A DNA stretch of 52,188 nucleotides from contig JBDTNL010000027.1 in the NCBI GenBank assembly GCA_039933785.1, positions 1 through 52,188 of the forward strand. The letters are read 5' to 3'. Positions 40,904 through 50,841 of this stretch are shown piece by piece; within the stretch, counting starts at the first letter, position 1; each line of letters starts with the position of its first letter. Position numbers and translations under genes: made by a program. The notes under the pieces were generated by a model. It was not told the origin of the DNA and did not search any database. It saw nothing but the letters and a program-made list of their open reading frames with translations. The stretch comes from JBDTNL01 sp039933785. GTDB lineage: Bacteria; Acidobacteriota; Thermoanaerobaculia; Multivoradales; JAGPDF01.

Positions 40904-42109
40904 ATGGTCAAGATGGGGGTTCTAGCCCTGCTGGGCACTGCTGCATTTCTTCTCGTTGCAACCGATGCCGTTCCACCCGAGGCGCCCGCTGGCTTCGACA
41001 GTCTGACCAATGGGATGACCGACCAGCCGCAGTTCGACTTGGACCGAGCCACTTTCGACGAGCGTGAAGAGCTTGGCGATGGTCTCGGGCCGACGTATAA
41101 CGCGCAGTCATGTGGTGAGTGTCATCAAAATCCAGTGAGCGGAGCGGGAAGCCAGATCAGTGAGTTCAGGGCTGGGGCTTTCGACGGCTTGCATTTCACC
41201 GACCATCCTGGTGGCTCCCTGATCAACGATCGCGCGATCGACGCTTCACTGCAGGAGCGGGCGCTCGGATCCGACAACGTGCGCGTATTCCGGATGTCGT
41301 TGAGCGTGCTCGGCGATGGCTTCATCGAAGCCCTCTCGGACGACACGATCGGCGCACTGGCGGCAAATCAGCCGGCCTCGATGCGGGGCAGGGTGATCAA
41401 AGTGCCGGTGGGCGAAGCCGGCGGCGCCCTGCGCGTGGCCCGCTTTGGGTGGAAGAACCAGCATGCGAGCCTGCTCTCGTTCGCGGCCGATGCGTATCTG
41501 AACGAGATGGGCATTACGAGCCCGCTGCAGCCGACGGAAAACACCTCTAATGGAGACTCAGTCGCGGCGTTCGACACCGTCGCCGATCCCGAGGACGCGG
41601 CCACGCCGACGGAGCCCAACGGCAAGGACATCGAGGCCTTCACACGCTTCATGCGCGCGTCGAAGGTTCCGCCCCGTGACCTGGTCGCCGCGGCTACGGG
41701 CGATGCGATAGCCGGTGCCGCGATCTTCTCGAGTCTGGGATGCAACACCTGCCACACCACGACCCTGGTGACGGCGCCAGCCGGCACCTCGGTCAACGGC
41801 GGCACGTTCGTGATTCCGGCGGCGCTCGGCGGGAAAAAAATTCATCCGTACGGCGACTTCCTGCTGCACGATGTCGGGACCGGCGATGGGATTATCCAGA
41901 ATGGCGGCCCGGCAACGCGCAACCTGCTTCGCACGCCGCCCTTGTGGGGTTTGCGGTCGCGTGACCGCCTCATGCACGACGGATTGAGCCTGAGCCGCAA
42001 TGACGCGATCCTGCGCCATGCGGGACAGGCGAGCCGCGTGATCGACGGCTATCGCCACCTCAGTCTGCAGGACAAGAACCGCTTGGTGGCGTTTCTGAAT
42101 TCGCTGTAA
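40904..42109 (+). CDS. Di-haem oxidoreductase (DUF1111 family)
   Basis: Periplasmic c-type cytochrome of 401 residues, family of putative di-haem peroxidase/thiol oxidoreductases. A signal sequence (MVKMGVLALLGTAAFLLVA) is followed by two haem-binding CxxCH motifs, AQSCGECHQNP (C70-H74) and LGCNTCHTTTL (C280-H284). Family motifs include GDGLGPTYN, DGFIEALSD, FGWKNQHASLLSFAADAYL, and TPPLWGLRSRDRLMHDGLS. Electron partner and substrate are unknown. GGAAGGAGCAGG before ATG 40904 fixes the start. It stands alone behind a likely operator. Confidence 0.9.
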   Translation: MVKMGVLALLGTAAFLLVATDAVPPEAPAGFDSLTNGMTDQPQFDLDRATFDEREELGDGLGPTYNAQSCGECHQNPVSGAGSQISEFRAGAFDGLHFTDHPGGSLINDRAIDASLQERALGSDNVRVFRMSLSVLGDGFIEALSDDTIGALAANQPASMRGRVIKVPVGEAGGALRVARFGWKNQHASLLSFAADAYLNEMGITSPLQPTENTSNGDSVAAFDTVADPEDAATPTEPNGKDIEAFTRFMRASKVPPRDLVAAATGDAIAGAAIFSSLGCNTCHTTTLVTAPAGTSVNGGTFVIPAALGGKKIHPYGDFLLHDVGTGDGIIQNGGPATRNLLRTPPLWGLRSRDRLMHDGLSLSRNDAILRHAGQASRVIDGYRHLSLQDKNRLVAFLNSL

Positions 42110-42166
42110 GGGACAGCTTCCCGCGGCACCCTTGGCGGGGGAGCGAGTCTGTGCTCGAATCGGGCT

Positions 42167-45100
42167 ATGCGCAGACTCCTCCCCGTTGCCTCCCTTCTCC
42201 TGCTGGGTTCGCAGATTGCCCTCGCACAGGTCGCTCCCCAGTCCTATCAGGACCTGCACTGGCGCTTGCTCGGGCCGATGCGCGGCGGCTGGTCAACTTG
42301 CGTCGAAGGCGTCCCCGACGAGCTCGACACGTACTACTTCGGCGCCGCGGATGGCGGCGTCTGGAAGACCAACGACTCCGGCGTGACCTGGCAGTCGATC
42401 GCCGACCATGCACCGTTCTCCTCGGTCGGCGCGCTGGCGGTCGCAGCGGGGCCGATCGCCGGCAAGCACGTGATCTACGTCGGCAGCGGCCAGACACAGA
42501 CTCGTTTTGACGTGATGGAAGGCACCGGCTTCTATCGCAGCGACGACGACGGAAGGACCTGGACCGCGCTCGGTCTCGCCGACTCGAAGCACATCGGCCG
42601 CATCTGGGTCGACCCCCGCGATCCGAACGTGCTCCTGGTCGCCGTTCTCGGACATCTGTACGGCCCGAATGCCGAGCGCGGTGTGTTTCGCAGTGCCGAC
42701 GGCGGCCACTCCTGGGCCAAGGTGGCGTTCGTCGACGCCGACACCGGCGCCACCGATCTCGCCGGCGACCCGGCAGTGCCCGATGTGGTCTACGCCTCGT
42801 TCTGGCAGGTGCGTCGCTATCCGTGGCAGGGCTACCACGTGCCCCAGATCGGACCGGGCAGCGGAATCTGGAAGTCGGTCGACGGCGGCAAGACCTGGAT
42901 CGCGACCTCGCGCAAGGGCCTGCCGGAGGGCGCGCTCGGCCGCATCGGCATCGCCGTGGCGCCGGGTACCGCAGGGCAGCGGGTCTATGCGGTGGTCGAC
43001 GCGCCGAAGAACGCGGGCCTCTACCGCTCGGACGATGGCGGCGCGACTTGGAGCTGGACCAACAAGGACCGTTCGCTCACCAGCACGTACATGGGCCGTA
43101 TCTTCGTCGACCCGAACCACGCCGACGTGGTCTACGCTGTGGGCCAATCGATCCGGCGCTCGACCGATGGTGGCAAGACCTTCGGGTTCCTCAAGGGATC
43201 GCCGGGGGGCGACGACTATCACTGGGTCTGGCTCAACCCGAAGCACCCCGAACGCATGGTTGCCGCCAGCGATCAGGGGACCACGGTTTCGGTGAACGGC
43301 GGCGAGACCTGGGGCCCCTGGTACAACCAACCGACCGGCCAGTTCTACCGCCTCGGGGTCGACGACCGCTTCCCGTATTGGGTTTACAGCGGTCAGCAAG
43401 ACAGCGGCACGGTGGGCATCGCCAGCCGGTCCGACTATGGCCAGCTCACCTTCCGCGACTGGCATCCGGTGGGCGGTGACGAGCGCGACGGCGATCTTCC
43501 CGACCCGACCGACCCGCGGTTCGTCTACGGCGCTGGACTCGGGGGCCGGCTCTCGCGTTGGGATGGGCGCACCGGCAGGGTCACCAACGTTTCGCCGTGG
43601 CCGATCTCGAGCTACGGTCGCGATCCGCGCAAGGTGAAGTACCGCACCACCTGGATCACCGCGATCGCCACCGCCAAGCGCGCGCCAAACGCGCTCTACT
43701 GGGGGACGCAGTTTCTCTTCCGCTCGCTCGACAAGGGCTGGACGTGGGAGCAGGCGAGCCCGGATCTCACCGGCGCCGATTCGGCATTCAAGAACTGCGA
43801 CGGATTTGTGCCGGTCGAGCGCGCCACGGCCTGCGGCTACGGTGTGATCTTCGCGATCGCTCCGTCGTCGGCCGCCGATGGGCTGGTCTGGGTCGGCACC
43901 GACAACGGACGCGTGCAGCTGACGCGCGACGACGGCAAGACCTGGACCAATGTAACGCCGCCGGGACTCAAGGACTGGAGCCAGGTGGCGGCCATCGACG
44001 CGTCGCCGACCGACTCGGCGACCGCGTACGTGGCGGCGACACGCTACCGGCTGGACGATTTCGATCCCTACGTCTACGCGACCCACGATTTCGGGAAGAC
44101 CTGGAGTCGGATCGATGGCGACCTGCCGCGGGGGACGCGCGTCAACGTGGTGCGGCAGGATCCGGCGCACCGCGGGCTGCTTTACGCGGGCACTCGCACC
44201 GGCGTCGCGGTCTCATTCGACGACGGCGAGCATTGGAGTACCTTGTCGCTGAATCTTCCCACCACGGCGGTGAACGACATCGCCGTGCACGGGACAGACG
44301 TGATTCTCGCGACGCAGGGGCGGGCGCTGTGGGTCCTCGATGACGTGACGCCCTTGCGCTACCTCGGCAAGCCTCTGACCGAGCCCGTGCTCGTTCCGCC
44401 GGCGCCGGCCGTTCGGCTGTCAGGGAACGAGAACCGCGACACGCCACTACCGCCGGAGATGGCCACCACGGCCAACGCACCGAGCGGAGCGCTGATCGAC
44501 TATCAGCTGCCGCAGGCGCCCAAGGGCCCGGTGGTGATCGACATTCTCGATGCGTCGGGAGCGATCGTGCGCCACTTCGCGAGCAACGAGCCGCGTGAGC
44601 GTCCGAAGGCGTTCCAGTATTTCCACGAGCGTTGGCTGAAACCGTTGACGGTGCCGGGCGCGCAGGCAGGACACAACCGATTCCTGTGGAACCTGCGCAC
44701 CGCCCAGCCCAAGGCGCCGGACTATGACTTCAGTATCGCGGCCACCCCGTTCACTGACACCGACACCGTGCCGCACGGAGGTCTCGTGGTGCCGGGCAAG
44801 TACACCGTCCGCTTGAAGGTGGACGATTTCACCGGCACTGCGGAGCTCACCGTGCTGCAGGATCCGCGGAGCGACACGCCGCTCGCCGCGATGGAGGCTC
44901 AGTTCGCGTTGCTGCGGCGCTCGACGGAGGCGTTGGAACACGCGACGCGCGATCTCGAGGCCGTCGCGGAAGAGAAAGCAGGCCTGCTCAGGGTCGAATC
45001 CGCCGGCAGGCCGAAGGCGCTGAAGAGAATCGAGGCGCTGGAATCGTCCCACGGGGACCTGGAGCTCGTAGCAGGACAGCTGGCGTCGCTGGTCGGCGAT

Positions 45101-45223
45101 CTGGAAGCATCCGACGGCCCGCCCACCGGACCTCAGCTGAAGCTCTGCGACGAAGCGACGAATGCCCTCGAGAAAGCCTCAGCGCGCTGGCAGGCATTGA
45201 AGACTCCGGCCCTCGAGAAGTGA
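42167..45223 (+). CDS. Secreted BNR/Asp-box repeat protein (sortilin/VPS10-like propeller)
   Basis: A 1018-residue exported protein with signal peptide MRRLLPVASLLLLGSQIALA. At least ten Asp-box-like repeats span residues 40-700, for example VWKTNDSGVTWQSI, RSDDDGRTWTAL, RSADGGHSWAKV, KSVDGGKTWIAT, RSDDGGATWSWT, RRSTDGGKTFGFL, LTRDDGKTWTNV and ATHDFGKTWSRI, predicting one or two beta-propellers. The last 270 residues hold a beta-rich part (YQLPQAPKGPVVIDILDASG) and a helical, coiled-coil-like end. The family is common in Acidobacteria and Bacteroidetes and annotated as glycosyl hydrolase BNR repeat or sortilin, but no catalytic residue can be pointed to. It overlaps nothing upstream; the next gene starts 11 bp after its stop. 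Confidence 0.88.
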   Translation: MRRLLPVASLLLLGSQIALAQVAPQSYQDLHWRLLGPMRGGWSTCVEGVPDELDTYYFGAADGGVWKTNDSGVTWQSIADHAPFSSVGALAVAAGPIAGKHVIYVGSGQTQTRFDVMEGTGFYRSDDDGRTWTALGLADSKHIGRIWVDPRDPNVLLVAVLGHLYGPNAERGVFRSADGGHSWAKVAFVDADTGATDLAGDPAVPDVVYASFWQVRRYPWQGYHVPQIGPGSGIWKSVDGGKTWIATSRKGLPEGALGRIGIAVAPGTAGQRVYAVVDAPKNAGLYRSDDGGATWSWTNKDRSLTSTYMGRIFVDPNHADVVYAVGQSIRRSTDGGKTFGFLKGSPGGDDYHWVWLNPKHPERMVAASDQGTTVSVNGGETWGPWYNQPTGQFYRLGVDDRFPYWVYSGQQDSGTVGIASRSDYGQLTFRDWHPVGGDERDGDLPDPTDPRFVYGAGLGGRLSRWDGRTGRVTNVSPWPISSYGRDPRKVKYRTTWITAIATAKRAPNALYWGTQFLFRSLDKGWTWEQASPDLTGADSAFKNCDGFVPVERATACGYGVIFAIAPSSAADGLVWVGTDNGRVQLTRDDGKTWTNVTPPGLKDWSQVAAIDASPTDSATAYVAATRYRLDDFDPYVYATHDFGKTWSRIDGDLPRGTRVNVVRQDPAHRGLLYAGTRTGVAVSFDDGEHWSTLSLNLPTTAVNDIAVHGTDVILATQGRALWVLDDVTPLRYLGKPLTEPVLVPPAPAVRLSGNENRDTPLPPEMATTANAPSGALIDYQLPQAPKGPVVIDILDASGAIVRHFASNEPRERPKAFQYFHERWLKPLTVPGAQAGHNRFLWNLRTAQPKAPDYDFSIAATPFTDTDTVPHGGLVVPGKYTVRLKVDDFTGTAELTVLQDPRSDTPLAAMEAQFALLRRSTEALEHATRDLEAVAEEKAGLLRVESAGRPKALKRIEALESSHGDLELVAGQLASLVGDLEASDGPPTGPQLKLCDEATNALEKASARWQALKTPALEK

Positions 45224-45234
45224 GAGGAGAAGCA

Positions 45235-47244
<2,010 letters not shown>

Positions 47245-47266
47245 CTCTTCTTGTGCGGCGTCAGGC

Positions 47267-47539
47267 TCATTCGTAGTGAGTCCACATGCGAAGCACCTTC
47301 ACGGTGCGTTCATGGTCTAGCACTTGATACACCAGCCGGTGCTGAAGATTGATCCGTCGTGACCAAGCACCCGCCAGGTCGCCGAGCAGCTTCTCGAACG
47401 GCGGCGGTGTCCGGTACGGATCCTCACTGAGCAAGGCCAGAAGTCGCTCGATCCTCGGCCGCAGGTTTGCGCGCGCCGCCTTCTTGGCATCGCGCTGCGC
47501 CTGGCGGGTGAAGACCAAGCGCCAAGCCTTCCGTTTCAC
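47267..47539 (-). CDS. YoeB/Txe-family toxin (mRNA interferase)
   Basis: A 90-residue basic protein of the RelE/YoeB superfamily, which cleaves mRNA at the ribosome. YoeB-type motifs: AWSRRINLQHRLVYQVL, and the C-terminal MWTHYE whose His-Tyr resembles the catalytic end of YoeB. PFEKLLGDLAG precedes it as in the family. GTG 47539 overlaps the antitoxin stop as GTGA, and GAGGAG lies upstream at good spacing; a TTG at 47542 is an alternative. It is the second gene of a toxin-antitoxin pair, in the normal antitoxin-first order. Confidence 0.9.
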   Translation of the reverse strand: MKRKAWRLVFTRQAQRDAKKAARANLRPRIERLLALLSEDPYRTPPPFEKLLGDLAGAWSRRINLQHRLVYQVLDHERTVKVLRMWTHYE

Positions 47540-47778
47540 CAACCGGGCTCCTCGAAGGTCTTATTCAGCGGAGTCTTCAGTCCGCGACGAATCGACTCCC
47601 GCATACGAGGGATCGAGAGCAGATACAGCGTCTCTTCGATCGAACGCCAGTCGGTCTCCGAAACCAGGACGGCGTTGTTGTCCCTGCCGGTGATCTGCAG
47701 GGGCTCGCCGATGTCGGAGACCTCGTCGATCAGCCGGTAGAGGTTGGCGCGGGCGCGGGTGGCAGTTGTGGTTTTCAT
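47536..47778 (-). CDS. Phd/YefM-family antitoxin
   Basis: An 80-residue antitoxin: MKTTTATRARANLYRLIDEV is the Phd/YefM DNA-binding start, followed by EPLQITGRDNNAVLVSETDW. The C-terminal half (about 50-80, RRGLKTPLNKTFEEPGW) should wrap the toxin. The frame is open upstream to 47883, but homology begins at ATG 47778. A palindrome and a direct repeat lie immediately upstream over the promoter, typical of autoregulated toxin-antitoxin operons. Confidence 0.9.
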   Translation of the reverse strand: MKTTTATRARANLYRLIDEVSDIGEPLQITGRDNNAVLVSETDWRSIEETLYLLSIPRMRESIRRGLKTPLNKTFEEPGW

Positions 47779-47819
47779 AGCGTACGGTAAAGCGTACGCT
47801 AGAGGCGTGATCTCGTCAA
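47779..47819 (-). promoter_or_regulatory. Promoter and autoregulatory operator of the toxin-antitoxin operon
   Basis: AGCGTACG occurs at 47779-47786 and again at 47791-47798, the second within the perfect 10-bp palindrome AGCGTACGCT (47791-47800). On the minus strand TTGACG (47819-47814), a 17-nt spacer and TACGCT (47796-47791) form a likely promoter, with the -10 inside the palindrome. Antitoxin binding would block it. The predicted leader is about 6 nt. Confidence 0.55.
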
Positions 47820-47873
47820 GCCACGGCATGCGCCGGGGCGCCTTTCCTGGGCCCCGGCGCGAAGCCTCTCCCC

Positions 47874-47984
47874 TCAACCCCAAGGATCGATTTGCGCGCG
47901 CCCATCCGTCGTATCCCCGTCATCCGTCGAGCTGGAATTCGTCTCCGGGAACAAAGCGCCGAGCAACCAATCGAGAATCGTCAT
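47874..47984 (-). CDS. Possible small protein (36 residues) ending IDPWG
   Basis: A short frame on the strand opposite to the sigma factor gene. The product has a hydrophobic start (MTILDWLLGALF), an acidic Ser/Thr/Asp-rich middle and the end AQIDPWG. GAGGAA lies 7 nt before ATG 47984, which supports translation. The N-terminal segment is too short for a standard signal peptide but could be an amphipathic or membrane helix. I do not recognise the family. It is divergent from the sigma factor gene, with a 232-bp gap. Confidence 0.4.
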   Translation of the reverse strand: MTILDWLLGALFPETNSSSTDDGDTTDGRAQIDPWG

Positions 47985-48064
47985 GACGGCTTCCTCGCTG
48001 CAGCCCGAAAGAGGCGACCGGAATGGCCGTGCCGTGTGGGGCTGCATTGAAGTAGCTGCCGTTG

Positions 48065-48082
48065 CGTCAGGGAAACCTGACG
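48065..48082. promoter_or_regulatory. Perfect 7-bp inverted repeat with GAAA loop
   Basis: CGTCAGG-GAAA-CCTGACG lies in the gap between the small ORF and the sigma factor gene. As RNA it would form a GNRA-capped hairpin; as DNA it could be an operator. It lacks an adjacent T-run, so it is not an obvious terminator. Confidence 0.45.
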
Positions 48083-48216
48083 ACAAAGTGTTTTGCGCGG
48101 GCGGAGTGGGAAGTCTCGAGTCGCGGCCGTCTTCACGATTGTCCGTGAGCGGAAGGCAATCGATGGTTGGCAATGGGTGTCTCTCACAGCGCCGCCCGGG
48201 AGGGCCTGATAGGGTC

Positions 48217-48780
48217 ATGTCAGTTGCTCAAGTCAGTGAATCGGCCATGACGACTGCTCTCGCAGAAGCACCAGTGGAGGCGCCCCCCCTCACCGTCGAG
48301 CAGGCATTTCTGCGCGTCCGACATCGACTCGAAACGGTGCTGGCGCATTTCCGCATTCCGCCGCAGGATGCCGAGGACTTGGTTCAGGACGCGGTGATCG
48401 GCTTGCTGCGCAAGCGCGATCAGGTTCGCGATCCCGAGCTCTGGTTGCTGGGCGCGGTGCGCAAGGAGTGTCTGATGTACTGGCGAACGCACCGGCGGCG
48501 GCTGGAGCAGGCGCTCGACGATGTGGCATTCTTCCTGGAGGACGAGCCGGCGCAAGAGCGTCGGATGCTGACCGATGACCTCAATCGCGCCATCCAGACT
48601 TTGCGGCCGCGCTGCCAATCGCTGCTCAAGCTGCGCTATCGGCTCGGCTTCGCGACCCACGAGGTTGCAGCGTCGCTGGGCTGTACCCTGTCGAGCATCG
48701 ACAACATCACGCGGCGTTGTCTGGCGACCCTGTCGCAGCGGATGCTGCGCGGGATCGTGCCGGCCAAGGGAGGTAGTTGA
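48217..48780 (+). CDS. ECF-like RNA polymerase sigma factor
   Basis: A 187-residue sigma-70 family protein with regions 2 and 4 only. Region 2: FRIPPQDAEDLVQDAVIGLL (about residue 45) and LWLLGAVRKECLMYWRTHRR for -10 recognition. Region 4: LKLRYRLGFATHEVAASLGC followed by TLSSIDNITRRCLATLSQ, a helix-turn-helix for the -35. ATG 48217 is used; ATG 48247 is an alternative, and TGATAGGGT at 48207-48215 could be an extended -10 that would favour it. The stop overlaps the TPR gene start. No classical anti-sigma factor is adjacent, so the TPR partner may control it. Confidence 0.87.
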   Translation: MSVAQVSESAMTTALAEAPVEAPPLTVEQAFLRVRHRLETVLAHFRIPPQDAEDLVQDAVIGLLRKRDQVRDPELWLLGAVRKECLMYWRTHRRRLEQALDDVAFFLEDEPAQERRMLTDDLNRAIQTLRPRCQSLLKLRYRLGFATHEVAASLGCTLSSIDNITRRCLATLSQRMLRGIVPAKGGS

Positions 48781-50042
48781 TGGAGAACGCGGAGTTAGAT
48801 CTCGCCGAGCGTTTCTTGCGCCGGGAGTCTTCTGCGGGTGACGCCCGGGCGCTGGTGAAAGCGCTGCTGCGCAAAGGCGTAGCGGAGCCGGCTCGAGCGG
48901 AGGGCCTGCCGTCCTCTGCCTACGGGCCGGCGCTCGGGCGCCTGCAGGCGAGGCTGACCGAGTTGGAGGGCGCCGTCGCGAGGGAGCGAGAGCTCGTGCA
49001 GCGCCTGGCCGACGAGCTCGAGGCCGCCGGGGATGAGTCGCGGTCGACGGTTTTGGCGGCGACCGACGCTCCCCTCCTGGAGCTTCTGATCGACATCCTT
49101 TGCGAACGCTCGCGGCAACAGGGCGCCCGCGATCCGGAGCGCTCCCTCCGTTTGGCGCATCTGGCCAGTGAGGCCGCGCGCGGCATGGAGGGTCGAGTGC
49201 CAGCCGCAAAGGCCGCCGACTTCCGCGCGCAGTCTCGGGCGCAAGTCGGCAACGCGCTGCGGATTGCGGGCGATTTTTCCGGTGCGCACGAGGCCTTCGT
49301 CGCGGCGGTCGCGGACCTCGAGATGGGCTCTGGCGATCCGGCCCGCGGCGGGTTCGTTTTCGGCCGCCTGGCGGCTCTGTTTTCGGACGAGTCCAGATTC
49401 GAAGAGGCGCTGTCGACGACGCGCAAGGCCGGGCGGCTATTCCGCGCCGCGGGTCTGACGATCGATCGCAGTCGCTCGCTGATTCTCGAGGCGACGGTTC
49501 TGTTCTATCTCGATCGGGTTCCCGAAGCGATCGGCTCCCTCGATCGTGCCGCCGGCCTGCTCGCGGGACTGAACGAGCCGAGGCTGACGCTCGCCGTCAC
49601 GCTCAACCGCGCGTCGTATCTGCTCACTACCCGGGATCTCGGCGAAGCCGCGAAGGGCGTCGCGGCCGCTCGCCAGCTGGCGATGCGGCTCGGCAATCCT
49701 TTGGACGCCCCTCGGGTCGCGTGGGTCGAGGCTCAGCTCCAAGCGGAGAGGGGCCGCCTGCCGGAAGCCGAGCTCGAGCTCGCCGCCGTGCGGGCGGAGT
49801 TCCTGCGCTTGGAGTTGCCCCACGAAGTCGCCTTGGTGACGCTGGAGATGGCTTTGGTCATCGCCCGCCAGGGGCGGCTGGCCGAGGCCGGTGCTCTGGC
49901 GATCGAGGCCTTGGCGACCTTCGAGGCCCTGCGGGTCCGCCCCGAGGCGTTGGCGAGCTTGCGTGTGGCGCTCAATGCGGCGCGCGGCGAGGCGCTCAGG
50001 GTGGAGCTTCTGCGTACGGCCATTCGCCGTCTGCGGCGCTGA
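48780..50042 (+). CDS. TPR protein coupled to the sigma factor
   Basis: A 420-residue cytoplasmic protein without signal peptide. A short N-terminal helical part (MENAELDLAERFLRRESSAG) is followed by a predicted coiled coil (about 50-82, LGRLQARLTELEGAVARERE), then helical TPR-like repeats: AQVGNALRIAGDFSGAHEAF, GRLAALFSDESRFEEALSTT, ATVLFYLDRVPEAIGSLDRA, NRASYLLTTRDLGEAAKGVA and ALVIARQGRLAEAGALAIEA. GGGAGG at 48768-48773 precedes ATG 48780, which overlaps the sigma factor stop as TGATG. The coupling suggests it binds or regulates the sigma factor (inference). It converges on the transglutaminase-like gene with a 22-bp gap. Confidence 0.82.
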   Translation: MENAELDLAERFLRRESSAGDARALVKALLRKGVAEPARAEGLPSSAYGPALGRLQARLTELEGAVARERELVQRLADELEAAGDESRSTVLAATDAPLLELLIDILCERSRQQGARDPERSLRLAHLASEAARGMEGRVPAAKAADFRAQSRAQVGNALRIAGDFSGAHEAFVAAVADLEMGSGDPARGGFVFGRLAALFSDESRFEEALSTTRKAGRLFRAAGLTIDRSRSLILEATVLFYLDRVPEAIGSLDRAAGLLAGLNEPRLTLAVTLNRASYLLTTRDLGEAAKGVAAARQLAMRLGNPLDAPRVAWVEAQLQAERGRLPEAELELAAVRAEFLRLELPHEVALVTLEMALVIARQGRLAEAGALAIEALATFEALRVRPEALASLRVALNAARGEALRVELLRTAIRRLRR

Positions 50043-50064
50043 TTGAGGCGGCCCAGGAGTGCCG

Positions 50065-50748
50065 CTACCAGCCGGTACTTCGCGGGAGCTCGGTCCAGCG
50101 CTCCCGCCCGCGGTAGTCGACCGGCTTCTTCTCTGGATGCCGGTCCTTGAACGCGCGGTAGCGGGCTCGTAGTCGCGCGATCCGGGCCTCACTGCTGCGC
50201 AACTTGCGATGCGGGAGACGACGCAACTCCTCTTCCACACGCCATACGTTGCGGCTCGACAGCCGCCAGTCATACCCATCCAGCCAACGTAGATCGTAGG
50301 CGCCATAGCCCTTGATCCGGCCGGTGAAGTCGATATAGGGCTCGACGTAACTCTCGGTAAGGGCGCGCAGGCTGCGAAATACCGGCAGACGGCCATGCAG
50401 CCCAGGATCACGGGAGCGCGCGACCGCCCCCCATCGACCGCTTTCCCGATACACGAAGAGCACGTGATCCAACAAGTCGATCGATTCGAGGCTCATCACC
50501 AGCGGAGGATGCCCGTGCTGCTCGAGCACGGTCGCGGCGAAGAGCGCGGCCTCGAGGCAGTGCGCTGAGTGCCGGGCGACCACGCCGCGGAAGGAGCGCA
50601 GCGTGGCGCCACCGCGTTCGGGGTTGTAGGGCAGCCGGTTGAGAAACCTTTGTACCGCGAGCGGCGTCGAAAGCTGGCTGATCAGCCGGCGTTCGGCGGG
50701 AAGAAATGGCGGTTTGGGCTCGTGCGACGAAGGCGGCGGAGCCTCCAT
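50065..50748 (-). CDS. Transglutaminase-like superfamily protein
   Basis: A 227-residue protein with a likely Cys-His-Asp triad: GVVARHSAHCLEAALFAATV (C64), LLDHVLFVYRESGRWGAVA (H95) and RSRDPGLHGRLPVFRSL (D114). This spacing fits the transglutaminase/cysteine protease fold. The remaining conserved block, ESYVEPYIDFTGRIKGYG, is seen in a widespread family of uncharacterised bacterial proteins as far as I recall. The C-terminus is basic and helical. ATG 50748 was chosen because the upstream open frame is antisense to the next gene. No signal peptide, so it is probably cytoplasmic. Function is unknown; peptidase, amidase or crosslinking activity are possible. Confidence 0.7.
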   Translation of the reverse strand: MEAPPPSSHEPKPPFLPAERRLISQLSTPLAVQRFLNRLPYNPERGGATLRSFRGVVARHSAHCLEAALFAATVLEQHGHPPLVMSLESIDLLDHVLFVYRESGRWGAVARSRDPGLHGRLPVFRSLRALTESYVEPYIDFTGRIKGYGAYDLRWLDGYDWRLSSRNVWRVEEELRRLPHRKLRSSEARIARLRARYRAFKDRHPEKKPVDYRGRERWTELPRSTGW

Positions 50749-50829
50749 CGCACGTTGGGTGGTGTCACGACGCTGGGGCCGGCGGTTCACGCTGCGCGGC
50801 AGTCTAGCGGGTTGCGCCGTTGCCTTCGC

Positions 50830-50835
50830 TACAAT
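50830..50835 (+). promoter_or_regulatory. -10 element of the propeller sensor gene, leaderless
   Basis: TACAAT ends exactly 6 nt before ATG 50842, so transcription should start at the start codon. No Shine-Dalgarno and no clear -35. Confidence 0.4.
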
Positions 50836-50841
50836 CGACGG

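Noticed and set aside
42293..44170. 625-codon minus-strand frame
   Set aside because: Shadow of the BNR-repeat gene; its apparent repeats mirror the Asp-box repeats.
48133..48148. TCACG-N6-CGTGA inverted repeat
   Set aside because: Five-base arms are expected by chance in a region of this size.
47983..48216. Upstream extension of the sigma factor frame
   Set aside because: The added 78 residues show no sigma-factor similarity and would overlap the regulatory gap and hairpin.
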